Part shown: piece by piece, positions 40,791-53,735 of the stretch
Position numbering within the stretch: the first letter of the stretch is position 1
How the letters are laid out: each line of letters starts with the position of its first letter
Origin: Trichoplax sp. H2
Lineage: Eukaryota; Placozoa; Uniplacotomia; Trichoplacea
NCBI GenBank assembly: GCA_003344405.1
Contig: NOWV01000198.1
Location: forward strand, 62,001-126,000
DNA: 64,000 bases
Direction of reading: 5' to 3'
Position numbers and translations under genes: made by a program
The notes under the pieces: generated by a model
Told to the model about the DNA's origin: nothing
The model's input: only the letters and a program-made list of their open reading frames with translations
Databases searched by the model: none

Positions 40791-43700
40791 ATGAGCAAAA
40801 TCTATTGCTATATTTATTTTATAGCTAACATTTTGCCTTACAGGACTGTGTCTATGAGTACAACAAACCTATCCGATAAATTTTCGTTTAGCATGATATT
40901 GCATACCTAAACTAGAAATTAACCATAGTTATTAAAAGCTACGAGTATAAAAGACATGCGTGCAGACTTGAGGCATACAGAGATTAGTGCATTCTATCTT
41001 CTGGAAAATGCTACAACTAGAGAAATAAAAGCGTAATTGCAAGAAGAGCTGGGATGAAAAGCGATATAGCCAAAACTATGTTTACTTCTAAATTTAATCT
41101 CGTATACTTAGAAAGTCAAGTGGCTACTACCGCAGTATAAGCAATTTTTTCCAGACAGTATAAGGAATTTATTTGATAGGATAAATGTATCGACCACTTG
41201 TGCAGCTGGGAAGGTATTGCTAAATGCCAGACTGAACTTCATTTTAAATTGGCAAAAGTGACAGTAGCTAAAGAAAACAGGTTCTTTTGAAATTAATTAA
41301 GTAGGCACGGTATATTCCAAGATCCTCAAGTACAGATTCACAGAGTGTTTAGGTAATTTTTTCGAGTATCAAAAGGATAAGAAATAGGCTCGCGTTACAT
41401 TTATTTTAAGACTAAATAAAGCTAATGTAAATAAAATTGCGATCCAGAAATTTTTTGTGGACTAAATATTAACTTGGTTAACTTATTTTAAGTTGAAGAG
41501 GATTTCATCCATAAGAAGATGCTATGATAATAGTTGCATGAAAGAAAATAAACTAAGAATAATTGTGACTTTATTTAGGTACTTACTTAGAAAGTAAATT
41601 TATCATTATCCATATGCAATCCAAATTAATAAAATTTAAGGAGAATTAATATAGGTCTAGTTTTCCATATCAGTTCAAGAGAGATTACTTATTTATAAAG
41701 TCGTTTAGCTTAACAGTAATAAATTTATAGAAATGGGATAAAGCTCGAAGTTTTACTATCGATAATTAAATTGTCACTAATTGTTTCAACTAGCGCATTC
41801 TTCCAATATCATTGTCTTATTAAACGATAATTCTAATAATTTAATTTCTGGGAATCAATCTTTAAATGGTAATTCAATTCTTTTTTACCGCCAACAGCGG
41901 ATAGAAATATTCCAATCTTGCCGGACTAATTGAGATTTAGGAAATATTTTATAATAGAAAATAGTCGATGTAAAACATATCTGTATATAGTTAACAGCTG
42001 TTATAACTTAGATGTTTACCGTATTTATTTACCAATATAAATATAAAAGAAATCAGACTAACTATAAACTGATCGTTTGACAGATATGAGATTTCTAGTA
42101 ATTGCTATTTAAAATCACTGATTGCATTTAACGGTTATCAGGCGTTGATTTAAGGTTCAAAGGTGAAATTGTATGTAATTTGGATCCGCTTTTCTTTTAA
42201 ATCAAGTAAGCATATCGAGTAATGACTTGGTCAATGGAATACAATAAAAAGATGATAAGCAAATCCAGCATATCCGATTAATTTCCAAACTGGATAAATA
42301 GACATTTTTACGGGCTTTGCAAAATAGCTGTCTATTACCCCTCAAAGTAAACTATATCCAATAAAACTTAATAAATGACCTTAAGTAGTCATAACATCAA
42401 TATTAATAAATGAGCCGATTCAAATCTATCATTTCAAATATTAATATAAATACTAATAGAAATCGATCACGTATTAACTGACGTTTGTAATTTTATCACT
42501 GGCATGTATAATTCTAGCTGGTTTTTCAACTGTAAAGGTAAGAATATATTCATGAACCAGTTTATGCTAGACGTATTCAAATTATTGACAATCAACGTAA
42601 AGGATATTCATTGTCTTTTATTTCTAGATGTATCATACCCGTCCAAACTTCTGTTGGTTCATAAACAATATTATAAAAAAAGTCTAATCATGATTTTATT
42701 AATGACCACCCCCTTTTTTGCTCCTAAAAATCAGTACTAGTTAACTATCATATCTATTAGAACAAATACGCATTAGTAGCACTTTCAATCCTAATAAATT
42801 GATCAATTTTGATTAGATGCTATAAAGCAGTGGAAGAATCAGATAAAACTATTTACATAGAAGAGATTGCAAGAGATTCCATTTATTTTGTATTTGTATA
42901 GTTGCAATTTAATATCCTTTAAGTTGATATAGATCTGAAGAAATCCAAGTACAGATAAATTTAATTTAAATAACGATGGGTGCGGTAAAAACAGCACGAT
43001 AGCGGAAGATTTCTTTATCTGTTTGAATTAACTTAAGTACTGAATGATAGAAAAAATAATTCGAATTCCCCATCAATATCTATGTACTATCGGCATAAGT
43101 TGCTATAATTATATCTGAATCTACGTTCAATATCTAGTACTAATACGACAATGCAACTGGAATACAATTTATTATTCAATAAAGTAAATAAAGTAAATAA
43201 TGTAGTATCCTATACAGTTATTACAAGATAGTATGAAAAGCTTCTACATTTTTATCAATAAACGGTAGCGCTCCAACATGAAGATTGAAATAGATCATAT
43301 ATTCTGAAAATAATTAACTGGTGCAATTCTACGTCTGTCATATTGAAATGATCGAGCTATCGATAGAAACTTTATCAAATTCTCTTTCTAATTTAGCTAA
43401 CAATTATTGTCACTTTAACTAATACCTAATAAATCCATAAATAATTGAGTTGCATTTACAAGCTTTATGTTGAGTACTATTTCGTTATATGGGATTAACT
43501 ATAGGGTAATGTTAATGGTACGAAGTAGACTTCATAACTTTATAACTTTATCGGGTGATCTCTGGATGAAATCAATGCAGGATTAAATGAATAAATTTGC
43601 TTTACCTTTTCCCGTCTACAATTCATTCTGGTGATATTATATTTAAAGTAACCAAATGAAATTAACATGTATATTTAAAATTTGATATTTTTGCATAGAA

Positions 43701-46700
43701 TTATAGATAAATTACTTTAGATACTTAAAAAAAACAAAAATAAAAACTTGTCAAATAAAAATTTATCATAGCCCGTCCCTATTCCTTATTTTGATTCTTT
43801 TAAAATAAACATTAAGTTCGACTTGTTCGACTTGGAATTATTAAATAGATAGTAAGGAACGGATAAAGCGACATCGATAGACATTTAGGCAGATATTGTC
43901 TGGAATATTGCGTCAAAGATAATTGATAGCTTTAAAACATGAGCTAACTTACCACTATATCAGTTATTAATGCCTTGGATAAAATTCGAGCCACTTTATC
44001 CACCTTCCTCATGGTATTGCCTATCATTAATCTTCTGTTAAATGTCGTTAAGAAACAAATACCACCATGACGTAACTTCAAGACAGCCATTTTCTATTTT
44101 TGAGAATAAATAAAATGATAGACTGTGTAACGTATTCTATGCTTGCTAATGATATATTTACTTGAAATTAAAAAATAAATTATCACTACATAATTTCATC
44201 GCTACAACCAAGATAGAATAATAAACAAAATCTATTGATGATTATGATCAAGGATTGACGTTATTATTTAAACAAGAGGTAATAAAAGGCCAATCTTATA
44301 TAATTAGAATATTCACTTAATCAATAATGCTGATATAATGAATATTTAGCTTTATTTATAAGGATATATATGAATATATGCAGTACTACTATATCTACAT
44401 TACAGGTAGATTGTATTCTCCTGTAATCTACGACATTAAAGGTTAAATATTTAAGAATGTTCAAATAAAACAATACTTAATGGATGTATTTATCAAAGTT
44501 TTCAATTTAAAGCAGTAAAAGAGTATCACTAAGATATGAAACTATGTTGCACTATCCATGGTGATACAATCTGAGATAGTCTATTGCTTAGCACAGAGCA
44601 AGTAAAGTAAATTTATTCAATGTTACGGTAAATAAAATTATGTTCTCCAAACCTCTAGTGGATCAACCATGACTGAAAACATTAATCGGTCATTCTGAAA
44701 TGGAAGATCCGATGTTAGTTTCTTCTTCACGTCGGTACTCACTATTGGTATAGCGTAGGCCATGCAATGGAGCGTAATCCATGAAAGACATAAAAGAATG
44801 GCGATGGAAGATAACATTGCAGTTCAAATTAATCAATTGCCGAATGTGATCCTCAATTAAAAGTAATCCTTTTAACTATCAAGTAATAAATTGATATCGT
44901 CGATAAGGATAGGCGATGGCTATAGTATATAGCTTAAAGAAATATCCAATCTCCAATTTTAGGGCAATTTACTTAATGCATAAAACTGCACTTGCATAAA
45001 TAACTTAAAATCAAGAAAATATTTTAGAAACTTCCACAACCTCAGGATATCAAACTTGCTGGCTAATATTGAATCTCAAATTTTCCGACTTGTTTTTATA
45101 AGCTCCTACATACCAGCAAGCCATTGATGGTATAACAATAAGAGCAAGTTAACACTGTCAATGATTTGTATTTATTAATTGATCATCATTTTTTATTTTA
45201 TGCCTTTGTTCCATTCTAATGTTATGATACCTTCAACTCATGATGAAGGATATTAGACAATGAGTCGGTATAAGCGAGGATTTAAAGATCAGAATTCCTT
45301 CAATAGCTAAATTGCACAAAATCTATCATTAATACTATCGAGACTTTAATAACGTTATGAAAGGATTCAAAGCTGTTTATCCAGCCCACCCCCTACTTTA
45401 GGACTTTGATTATGCTATTTTGCTGGACATTGTTTAATTTAGAATAGATTTAATTTCAACTTTTGTCATTAAACATATCGATATAATATATTTGAAGTAA
45501 TCTATATTGATGGAACATGGCACAAAAAATAGAGGAAACAAAAAAGTACTTAGCCAACTATGAACCTAATGTTTAATAATAGTTAACATTCAAACATCAC
45601 CTTCATTTACAACTATTTTATGTGTCTTATTTTCTTTCAAGCCGTAATAGTATTGCATTATTGACTAGCTTTATTTAATGGTAATGTTAGAAATGAGGTT
45701 GAAATAAAATTAATAAATGATCATTTTATTAAGTTGGCTAAAAATAAGGTTGAAATTTACTTGGATAGACATCAAAGCCATTGATAAAATAAGATTAATG
45801 AGCTATCATCTTCTTGAGTTGGCCATGGAAAAAGGATTCGATTCACGTACATCTACTTTCAGTCTAGATAGAATTGATTTGACAGCATGATAATGATTTT
45901 TTTGTCTATCCTTCATTTTTATAGGAACCTTTAAGTTAGTACTATTGTGTTTTCTAAAACGTCGTTACGAATTTCATTCCTTTTTTTCATTAAAATCCAT
46001 CCATTGATGTAATAAATGACGACATGCACTCATTTCTGTCTTGGTGTCTACGATTGTGTATCATACTTGTTTTGTCTTTTTACATATGACGATATCTATT
46101 TAATCATGTAGACTCTTCCATGACAGTAATACGTACTTGAGCTTAGCTACGCCAATCTATTTTCAATGAATATTGTATACAGCTGACAAAATAAATGAAT
46201 AAACATCCTAAGTGATGGGAATTATTTTGATTATCAAGTTACCGGATAGGGTGATCGATCAGTTTTGTCGAAAATGATCTGGTATTAATCATGTCTATAA
46301 AGCTACTATATAACAACGGTAGACGATCTGTTCGAGTCAAGCTCTATCCATCAAAATATTTCCATTATGACTGCAATGATGTTATTGTAAGGAAAGATAT
46401 TCACGTCTTGTATTTGTCATTCGACAATAACCAACATTCAGTCTTAGAGTCATGACTAGGGGATTAAGTAAACAGCTGAATAGCAAATAGAAAATGGAGA
46501 GAAAGGTATTAATTGATGATAATTAGGCATCCTAGACTGATAGGAAATGGATAGATCATATTTGATCGGGAATAAATCATTATGACCTTATACTTGACGT
46601 GAATTTTCAATCATGACCACATCATTTGCTCCTCCTCTTTCCCTTTTTTGAATAATAATTTTACCTCTCCCTTCTGTTCAATCATAAGAGTAATATTGAT

Positions 46701-47839
46701 CATTGATAAAAGTGAATATCTTATTGCTTACTTCGGGAATGATAACAATGATCAAACTGAAGTAATTAATATATAAGTATAGCTAGATGTTATTGTAAAA
46801 GCATAAATAAATTATTTTACGATTTAAACTTGACTCTGTTGATAGCATCTCCTATTCCGATAGAGCTAGACTTAATAAAATAGTCTCAGATCGAGATGAC
46901 GGATAGAATAATATTAAATAAAAGCAACTCAAGAATGAATATAACTGTTAGATCGAAAAAAATAAGAATGAAAGCCTTGTCGTCTTAAGTCGACTACTAA
47001 AGAGTATTGATTTAGTCGAAGTAATGATTAAACTTTTGATTAGTAAGGTGTAAATTAAGATTAACTACTAATATCTACAACATAGGATTGCCTTAGCTTT
47101 GAAATCTATCTGTGAGTTATTTTTAGATTATAGTCTAAAATATTCAAAACTAGAGTTTCCATGCAAGTATAGATACTATTTATTTTTGCTGTGGTCATTT
47201 ACGAAGATCGAATTAAAGTTATAATTAGGATAGTCCTTTCATTAAAATTAGTCTATCTATTGAAACTTTTCCTAACTACCTCCACCCCCATCTTCCTGGT
47301 CAACTTAATATAATTTCCTAATTATCATCAGAACTAGCAACAGCAACATCAAATATTGATTACCACAAGGAGTTATTTAATGTTGATGCTACTGGAAATG
47401 ATTTAATTTCTTTGATTGTTCAGCTTTGTGTATTAGACTTGTCGCTTACTTTCTTGTGACGTTATGTAACTATCTAAGTGATGTTATAACAGTTGTTTCT
47501 TCTTTAATTGGATTATAAACGAGGCAGGACGATTGACATAGATTTTTATTAATTACTGATTATAATGCAGTAAAATAGCTCCAATCTTAAGCTATAATTT
47601 TTAAGTTCCAATTTTCTTGTCGTATTCCGCTATACTTCCAAGGTTAAAGATCTTTTTGAGATAATTATGTCAATATTGGATTTATTTACATCAGCTTGAT
47701 TAAACAATAAACCAAAATTGAAAGTTTATGCGAAGATCCTGTAGACAATTAATTATTTTTATTCTTGATTTATATAGACAAAAATACCCAATCTTGACCA
47801 ATTTGTGATTTTGCATAAATTGAAAAATAGATCGAATAG

Positions 47840-48510
47840 AAGAGTATGTTTAAAAATAACCTTAACATAGCTTTGAATCAATACTTAAAGGATTTAAGAC
47901 TGAAATTACGGTGTCTACCGGTGATTATTATCCAGTTATTCCTTTCTTCTTACGATAGCCTTGCATCAGTAATCAATCATTTATTTAATCAATACTTCAA
48001 AATTTATCCGTTACCATTTCCTTCTCATCATGATAGCTTTGAGTCGTTATTGGATAAATGATTTAATAGTTAAACTAACTACCATTAATTATTGTCCAGT
48101 TTATCCTTTCTTCTTACAGTAATGTCATATCCAAAATCAATTATATAATTATTTAGTAAGTAGTTCAAGTATACATCCATTACTATTTTTAAATTTTTTC
48201 TTTCTTCTTATAATAGCTTTGAATCAGTACGAAATAAGTTATTTTAATATTCTAAGTGTCTATAGATTATTATTATCCAAGTTTTCCTTCTTTCTACGAT
48301 AACTTTGGATCAATATTGAGTAAATTGCTCCACAATTCATTTTACTACCAGTTACTATAATTACAATTATTATCTAGTTTTATCTTTCTTGTTACCATAG
48401 CCTTGAATCATTGCTCTATAGTTTTATTCCACGATTTTAAACTCTACCGATTATAATCCGTTATTCCAGCTCTCTTTCTTTTTACGGTAACCTTAAATCA
48501 ATTTACTATA
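47840..48510. repeat. Degenerate tandem repeat, about 87-base period, about eight units
   Basis: A core resembling TTCTTACGATAGCCTTGAATCA recurs near 47863, 47950, 48028, 48112, 48208, 48293, 48392 and 48482. Most copies are preceded by TTATC(C)AGTTTTCCTTTCTT-like sequence and followed by an AAT-rich half. Spacing ranges from 78 to 99 bases. Copies differ heavily, so the array is old. A 71-codon open frame across the first units is a by-product. Confidence 0.75.
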
Positions 48511-49322
48511 ATTATATTGATTGTTAGAGCAATTGCCGGCTATTATCACGCAATTTTCTTTCCCAATCTTTCATTAGAATCTTATTTATATAAAACTTTT
48601 TCACATATGTATATATCTATATAAAGTTATCAATACATAGTAGCTGGCATTCATTATTGCAAAACACTTCTTCCATATCATTGTTGAATTAGTAAATCAC
48701 CTTGCATCAGCACCTAAAGTAAATTATAAGGAATTATTGGCATTATGAAATAAAGCAATGAAAAAAGATGTTAATTAGGCATGTTAAAATTGAGTGTTTA
48801 GTTAAATAATGTCATTGTTGGATGAGCTCCACATTTACTTGAAAGTAGAGCGGCTTTTTTGAAGAGAAGTATCCTTGGTTACTGGACTTAATAGTAGACT
48901 CTAATCATCAAGTAGGATAACAACTGTAATATTATTCACAAAGTCAACATTTTTTACAACGAATAATCTAAAGTGGAATTGCAATAATATCATAGTGGAC
49001 ATATCACTCAATGTCAAAGAATAATGTAAATTTATTACTGCTTTTAATTACTGTTTCTAGCTTGCTGTTCAATAGGGTATCGTTTTTAAAACAAATTCCA
49101 CTTAAAATCGTCTCTACATGCCTATTCTTAGATCTTTCTTTCAAATATATGTACTGTATATTCATTATTTGTTATATCGCTGATTGAATAGTATATATGT
49201 ATATGTTATATACTTAACAGGGTAGAAAAAGATATAAATCGTCTAATTGATTCTTTCGTTCTACTTGTTTAAAGTGCTTTTGAAGTTATCACTCATTTTA
49301 GGATATTTTTCAATTCTTTCTG

Positions 49323-50160
49323 TTGATGATTTATCCATCCGACGATTACAGGTGCAATACTAAAGAACATTGTGTTATTTATGTAGGAAGCTACCATTTG
49401 AACTTTTCCCAGGTCCTACATCGAGTATTGATACGTTCCATTGGCCACTTCCTTATTATGCACGATCGGCAATTTCAATTACCAACTATAGACAGTTTAC
49501 AGTAGATTTCCTTCAATCGAATAGATTACATCAACAGATGCTTTCCAAAAATAAATATTGACTGATATAATCTATTGCAGTGGTTCACGTCTAATTTGTT
49601 CAATCCGTCAGTTAAAATATATAAAAGGTTACGTCTATTTTAGCGAAATAGTGTTCATCTTGAATTGGCTGAGGCTTAATTTTACGACTTTCATTTCTAA
49701 CCAAAAGGCACTATTTATTACCATGTCTACTTTTATCCAGTGCCAATACTACAGTAATAAAGCTATTTTTAAGTGAGTAACCTTAATATCTACTTTACTC
49801 AACATGTAAACAAAGTGAGTGAGTCAAGTATAGACTTCCGAGCTACCTGACGCTGAAAGAAAATGGTGGCTTTGGATAAATAAATTCTCATGTATTGACG
49901 ACACTTTTTATCCAATTTTAGCACCCTACTAATTATGTAATGATATGGATAACGCCAAGATTAAAACAAACCAAGATAACGATAAGAATTTTCAGTATTG
50001 CGCCATAGAGGAGCCGTATTTATACTATTACACATCCATGAACGAGATTGAACTCAATACTTGTGCCAATATAGACCATAAATTATTCTATCTTACCTTA
50101 GTAGGATGGATTAGTCCATGTAATCGTATATACCAATATTGCCCGGATATATCGCTTTAA
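49323..50160 (+). other. Open, less AT-rich patch; possible decayed or unrecognised coding sequence
   Basis: Several stop-free frames follow one another here: 49323-49505, 49370-49561, 49558-49776 and, with an ATG start, 49945-50160 (71 codons beginning MDNAKIKTNQDNDKN). The patch is richer in GC than its flanks. I recognise no domain, and frames switch without clear splice sites. It may be a relic of a gene, an exon group of an unknown gene, or chance. Confidence 0.2.
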
Positions 50161-53104
50161 AGATATATATGGCTGCCTGTCTATATAGGGAATCCTGTTG
50201 TCTTTTCTATAGACGTCCTTAGAATCCCATACTCAATCGATATAACTGCTTATTATGTAAGGATTTAATGCTTCCTATGTCAGGATAATAGGGGTCTGTA
50301 CGCATCTGTAGAGTTGGTAATTTGTTCAAAATTAGTTTATACTTCATAATTGATTCATTTTCACTACCGGTTAATCAACTTGACGTTCATGTTAGGGTGA
50401 TTCTAGTTGAAATTTCCAAGATTTTATTTGTCTATGTTAAGGTTAAAATCGATAGCATATGTTGGATATTAATAATATCACAACAGATGCTCATGTTAAA
50501 TTTTTGCTAGGTTAAGATATCATATATTGCTCTGGTTTTAACTCAAAAATTTATTACAGCAAATAAAGTCTATGATATCCATTACAAAAGCCTGAAATAA
50601 AGCAACTCTAACAATACAGAAGATGTCATATGAAATTATAGAATACCTTTTACAGCGTAATAAGGAACTTTACGTAAAGACAAAGTAACCTACAAATACT
50701 TCTAATTCATAGATAGACTTTGGATAGATCGATATTAGGGTAATAAAATTGTCTACTCATTTCTATAAAGGCGATGTATTTTCTGTCAAGAATCAAGTGA
50801 TCGTCACGTCTATCGACAGCCTGCAAGGAATGAATGAATGATTTGATATCAATTAATATTATAAATAAGGAATAGGCATTACGTCAAGATATTCTTGAAA
50901 ACTGATAAATGAATTAGTCAAGCAGACAATAATGTCCTCATTGTTGGTGAATTGACTAGGCTATAGTGAAGTTTAGAACTACTAAAGGACGATATCCTTA
51001 CAGACGAAAAATCCATTAGAAAACAAGAAAGGTATAAATAATTATATCATGATTGTTTCAAAAATATAAGCAAAGATGCTACCACTTTCCAGTTAGCTAA
51101 TGTACCATAGGCAATAAAAACATGATTGCCATAAATGATCTAATTTGAGCCTAGGTAGAAATAAAATTGAATTTTAAAGGTACTATGGCGTAACCTACCG
51201 TCTTATAAAACAAGTAATTAAAATGTGTTTTGTAATGACAAGATATCGAGGAAGAAGTTCCTAGAAATACTGAAGTGATGATGACGAAGGCGTAAAAAAA
51301 TTGATAAAAATTTCATTATCTTGGGAGAATTGTATAATGATGAAAGAAGATAATTGTAATAGCCAATAGAAAGGGTTTTTATCCGGTTTACACTTGCCTT
51401 AACAATACGGTTTAAGATTGCATTTAGGATAATCCACGCGCCCTAAAACATTAAAATTCTACTTTCTTTTTCTCTTTAGTATTTCATTATGCTTATTAAA
51501 TTAACGAACGATTCGGTCTAAACTTCGATTTCAAGGCTTACTTCCGTAGTAGATTATACAATTTCAATACCTCTATACACTACTAGTTTATAATAATAGT
51601 TACTCATTATTTATTCCAAATTTTGGTAAAATGAGATAATGTATTACCGGAAAAGGATGACTCAGGATGTTAAAGATATTATACGACCAATATGACCCGA
51701 CGTGCTACCGTAAATCTCCGAAATACTTATTTTACGCTTAAAATGAGTAGTATGTACATGTAATATAGAATATTAATATATTAAAACAGCCTCTTTGGAA
51801 TTTAGTACCTACTGACAGACTATATATATGTTTCATGGAAATTTTTGTAAAGAGAGAGGTTTTATTAGTAGAAAAGCGTAATATTAGATATTCCTGTTAT
51901 TATTGCATTCTCTATGACAAATTAAAGACGGCAGTGCAATTTCATCCACAAGTTACATTATACTGTCTGAGCGTACAGTAGTTCGATATCAAAGAATGGT
52001 ACAGTATAATGATAGATAACACTGTAAAAGTATTTGCCTGTCATTTCTATATGAAAAGTTAAGCCTAAAATTTTGGCTGCATATCGGACTGGCTCGGACT
52101 TCGTTCTAGCTGCGTTTAGTTTTAGGTTATTAGTGCTCCTAGATAGCTACTAATGGTTTGAACTACTTATTGTAAAAATTTTTATTATATTATAGAGCCT
52201 TAAATAAAAATTGTCTTTCACGGATAATGAAATATTTTATTTTCGGAGGAACGATTCTGTACTCACAGATAGCATTACACCTCCAGTTGTAGTTTACAAT
52301 TTGTCCAAATAGCCTGAAGCATATTAAATTTTATTAAGTAATCTAAATTAATTGATAAACTAGATTGAGGAATGATATGGCTGAAAATAACTTTTGACTA
52401 ATACGATACTTCGTAATCCGTATACAGATGCTAGATAGTAGTAATGAATGAGCTTATGACAAACCTTGTCGACATATTGATTAACAAAATAGATATGAAA
52501 TGAATAATTACTTAATTAGCTTTAGGAAGCGTATGTATTGGTTGTTTATATCGTTCGATTTGGCATGATAGATAATAATCGTCCGGAAAACAATCATAAA
52601 GGGTAATATAATATGATTTCAATTGTATTTATAATTGATATAGAAATAAAATCTACAGTTGCTAGGATAAAATTAAGATGATAAGAATGTTAAAATCGCT
52701 TAGTCTTTGTTTATCTACTCCATCTGCTCTGACAAGAGTCCATCGCCGATTATCTTAGATATTTTAAATTATTGGAATGTTCCATCCTATTTGGTAATAA
52801 TTTCTTTATTAAACATGAAGGCATGGATTTGAAGCTTATAAAAAACCTATTGAATGTTTTATCAAAAATGATAATGCTTATAATACCGCATATATTCTCG
52901 TATTAATGTAATGGTCTAAAGTCTGACAATACCGCTTTTAAGATCAGTAGCTTCAAGGATTTGCTAATTAACAGAAATGAATTAATTGGACGATTTTTGG
53001 ACTGTTTTGTATACGTTGAATGGAATAGCCGAAAAATAATGCCAGAATTGTATAGAGGCAGTAAAGTGGTAATATTTGAAAGCCTTTGTATTTTATTTCG
53101 AAGA

Positions 53105-53735
53105 TATCTAGTTATCCAGATACGCATCGTATCATCAGAGATACTCTTAATGATGCTGAATATATTAATTGGCTTTTGAAAGCCGCAATTGTTATAGACA
53201 TTGTAAGAATCGATGTCATTCTTAGCAATAATATTGAAATATCAAAGTCTGCTCATAATATTTTGTTACTGATTCTAATTTCATAACGATAATTTTTTTC
53301 GAAGACATTTGGTTGTGTGGAGACAAGTTATGATTAAAGCTATCCTTAATAATACAAAAAATTTTATTAATTTGCTTACAAAACCTGCAATTGTCGTAGA
53401 TATTGAAAAATTAAACTCAGCTGTAGCGACAATGTTGCGGTATCATGGCTTGCCCGTGGAACTTTGAGATTAATTCAACACGCATCTTCATGGTTTCATC
53501 TACTATATTAACATTTAAAAGATTTTAGTTATGCAGATTTCCAGTTATAGCTTAAGATACTCTCAATTAGTAAAATTATTTATTAGTGACTTGTAAAGGT
53601 TGTACTTATTGTAGAAACTATGAGATTTGGTGCGGTCTTGATACGAATATTGAATTACTGAGCTAACGGAATTTGCCTGCATAATTATGGCTGTTTTATT
53701 AGTGATACGAGTATTATCTTGATGTAGACAACAGG
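53105..53735. repeat. Three diverged copies of an about 215-base tandem unit
   Basis: Units starting near 53105, 53315 and 53527 share an order of blocks: TAGTTAT(C/G)CAGA, AGATACTCT(T/C)AAT, ATTAATT(G)GCTT-like, and GCAATTGT(T/C)(A/G)TAGA(C/T)ATTG. The third copy is most changed. A weaker fourth match may follow near 53806 and a partial one may precede near 52980. Copies 1 and 2 stay open in one frame (YINWLLKAAIVIDI against NFINLLTKPAIVVDI), so a decayed protein repeat is possible, but satellite decay is equally likely. Confidence 0.55.

Noticed and set aside
47840-48510. CRISPR-like array
   Set aside because: The repeats are too degenerate, the spacing varies, and gene structure shows the genome is eukaryotic. 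It fits a decayed minisatellite.
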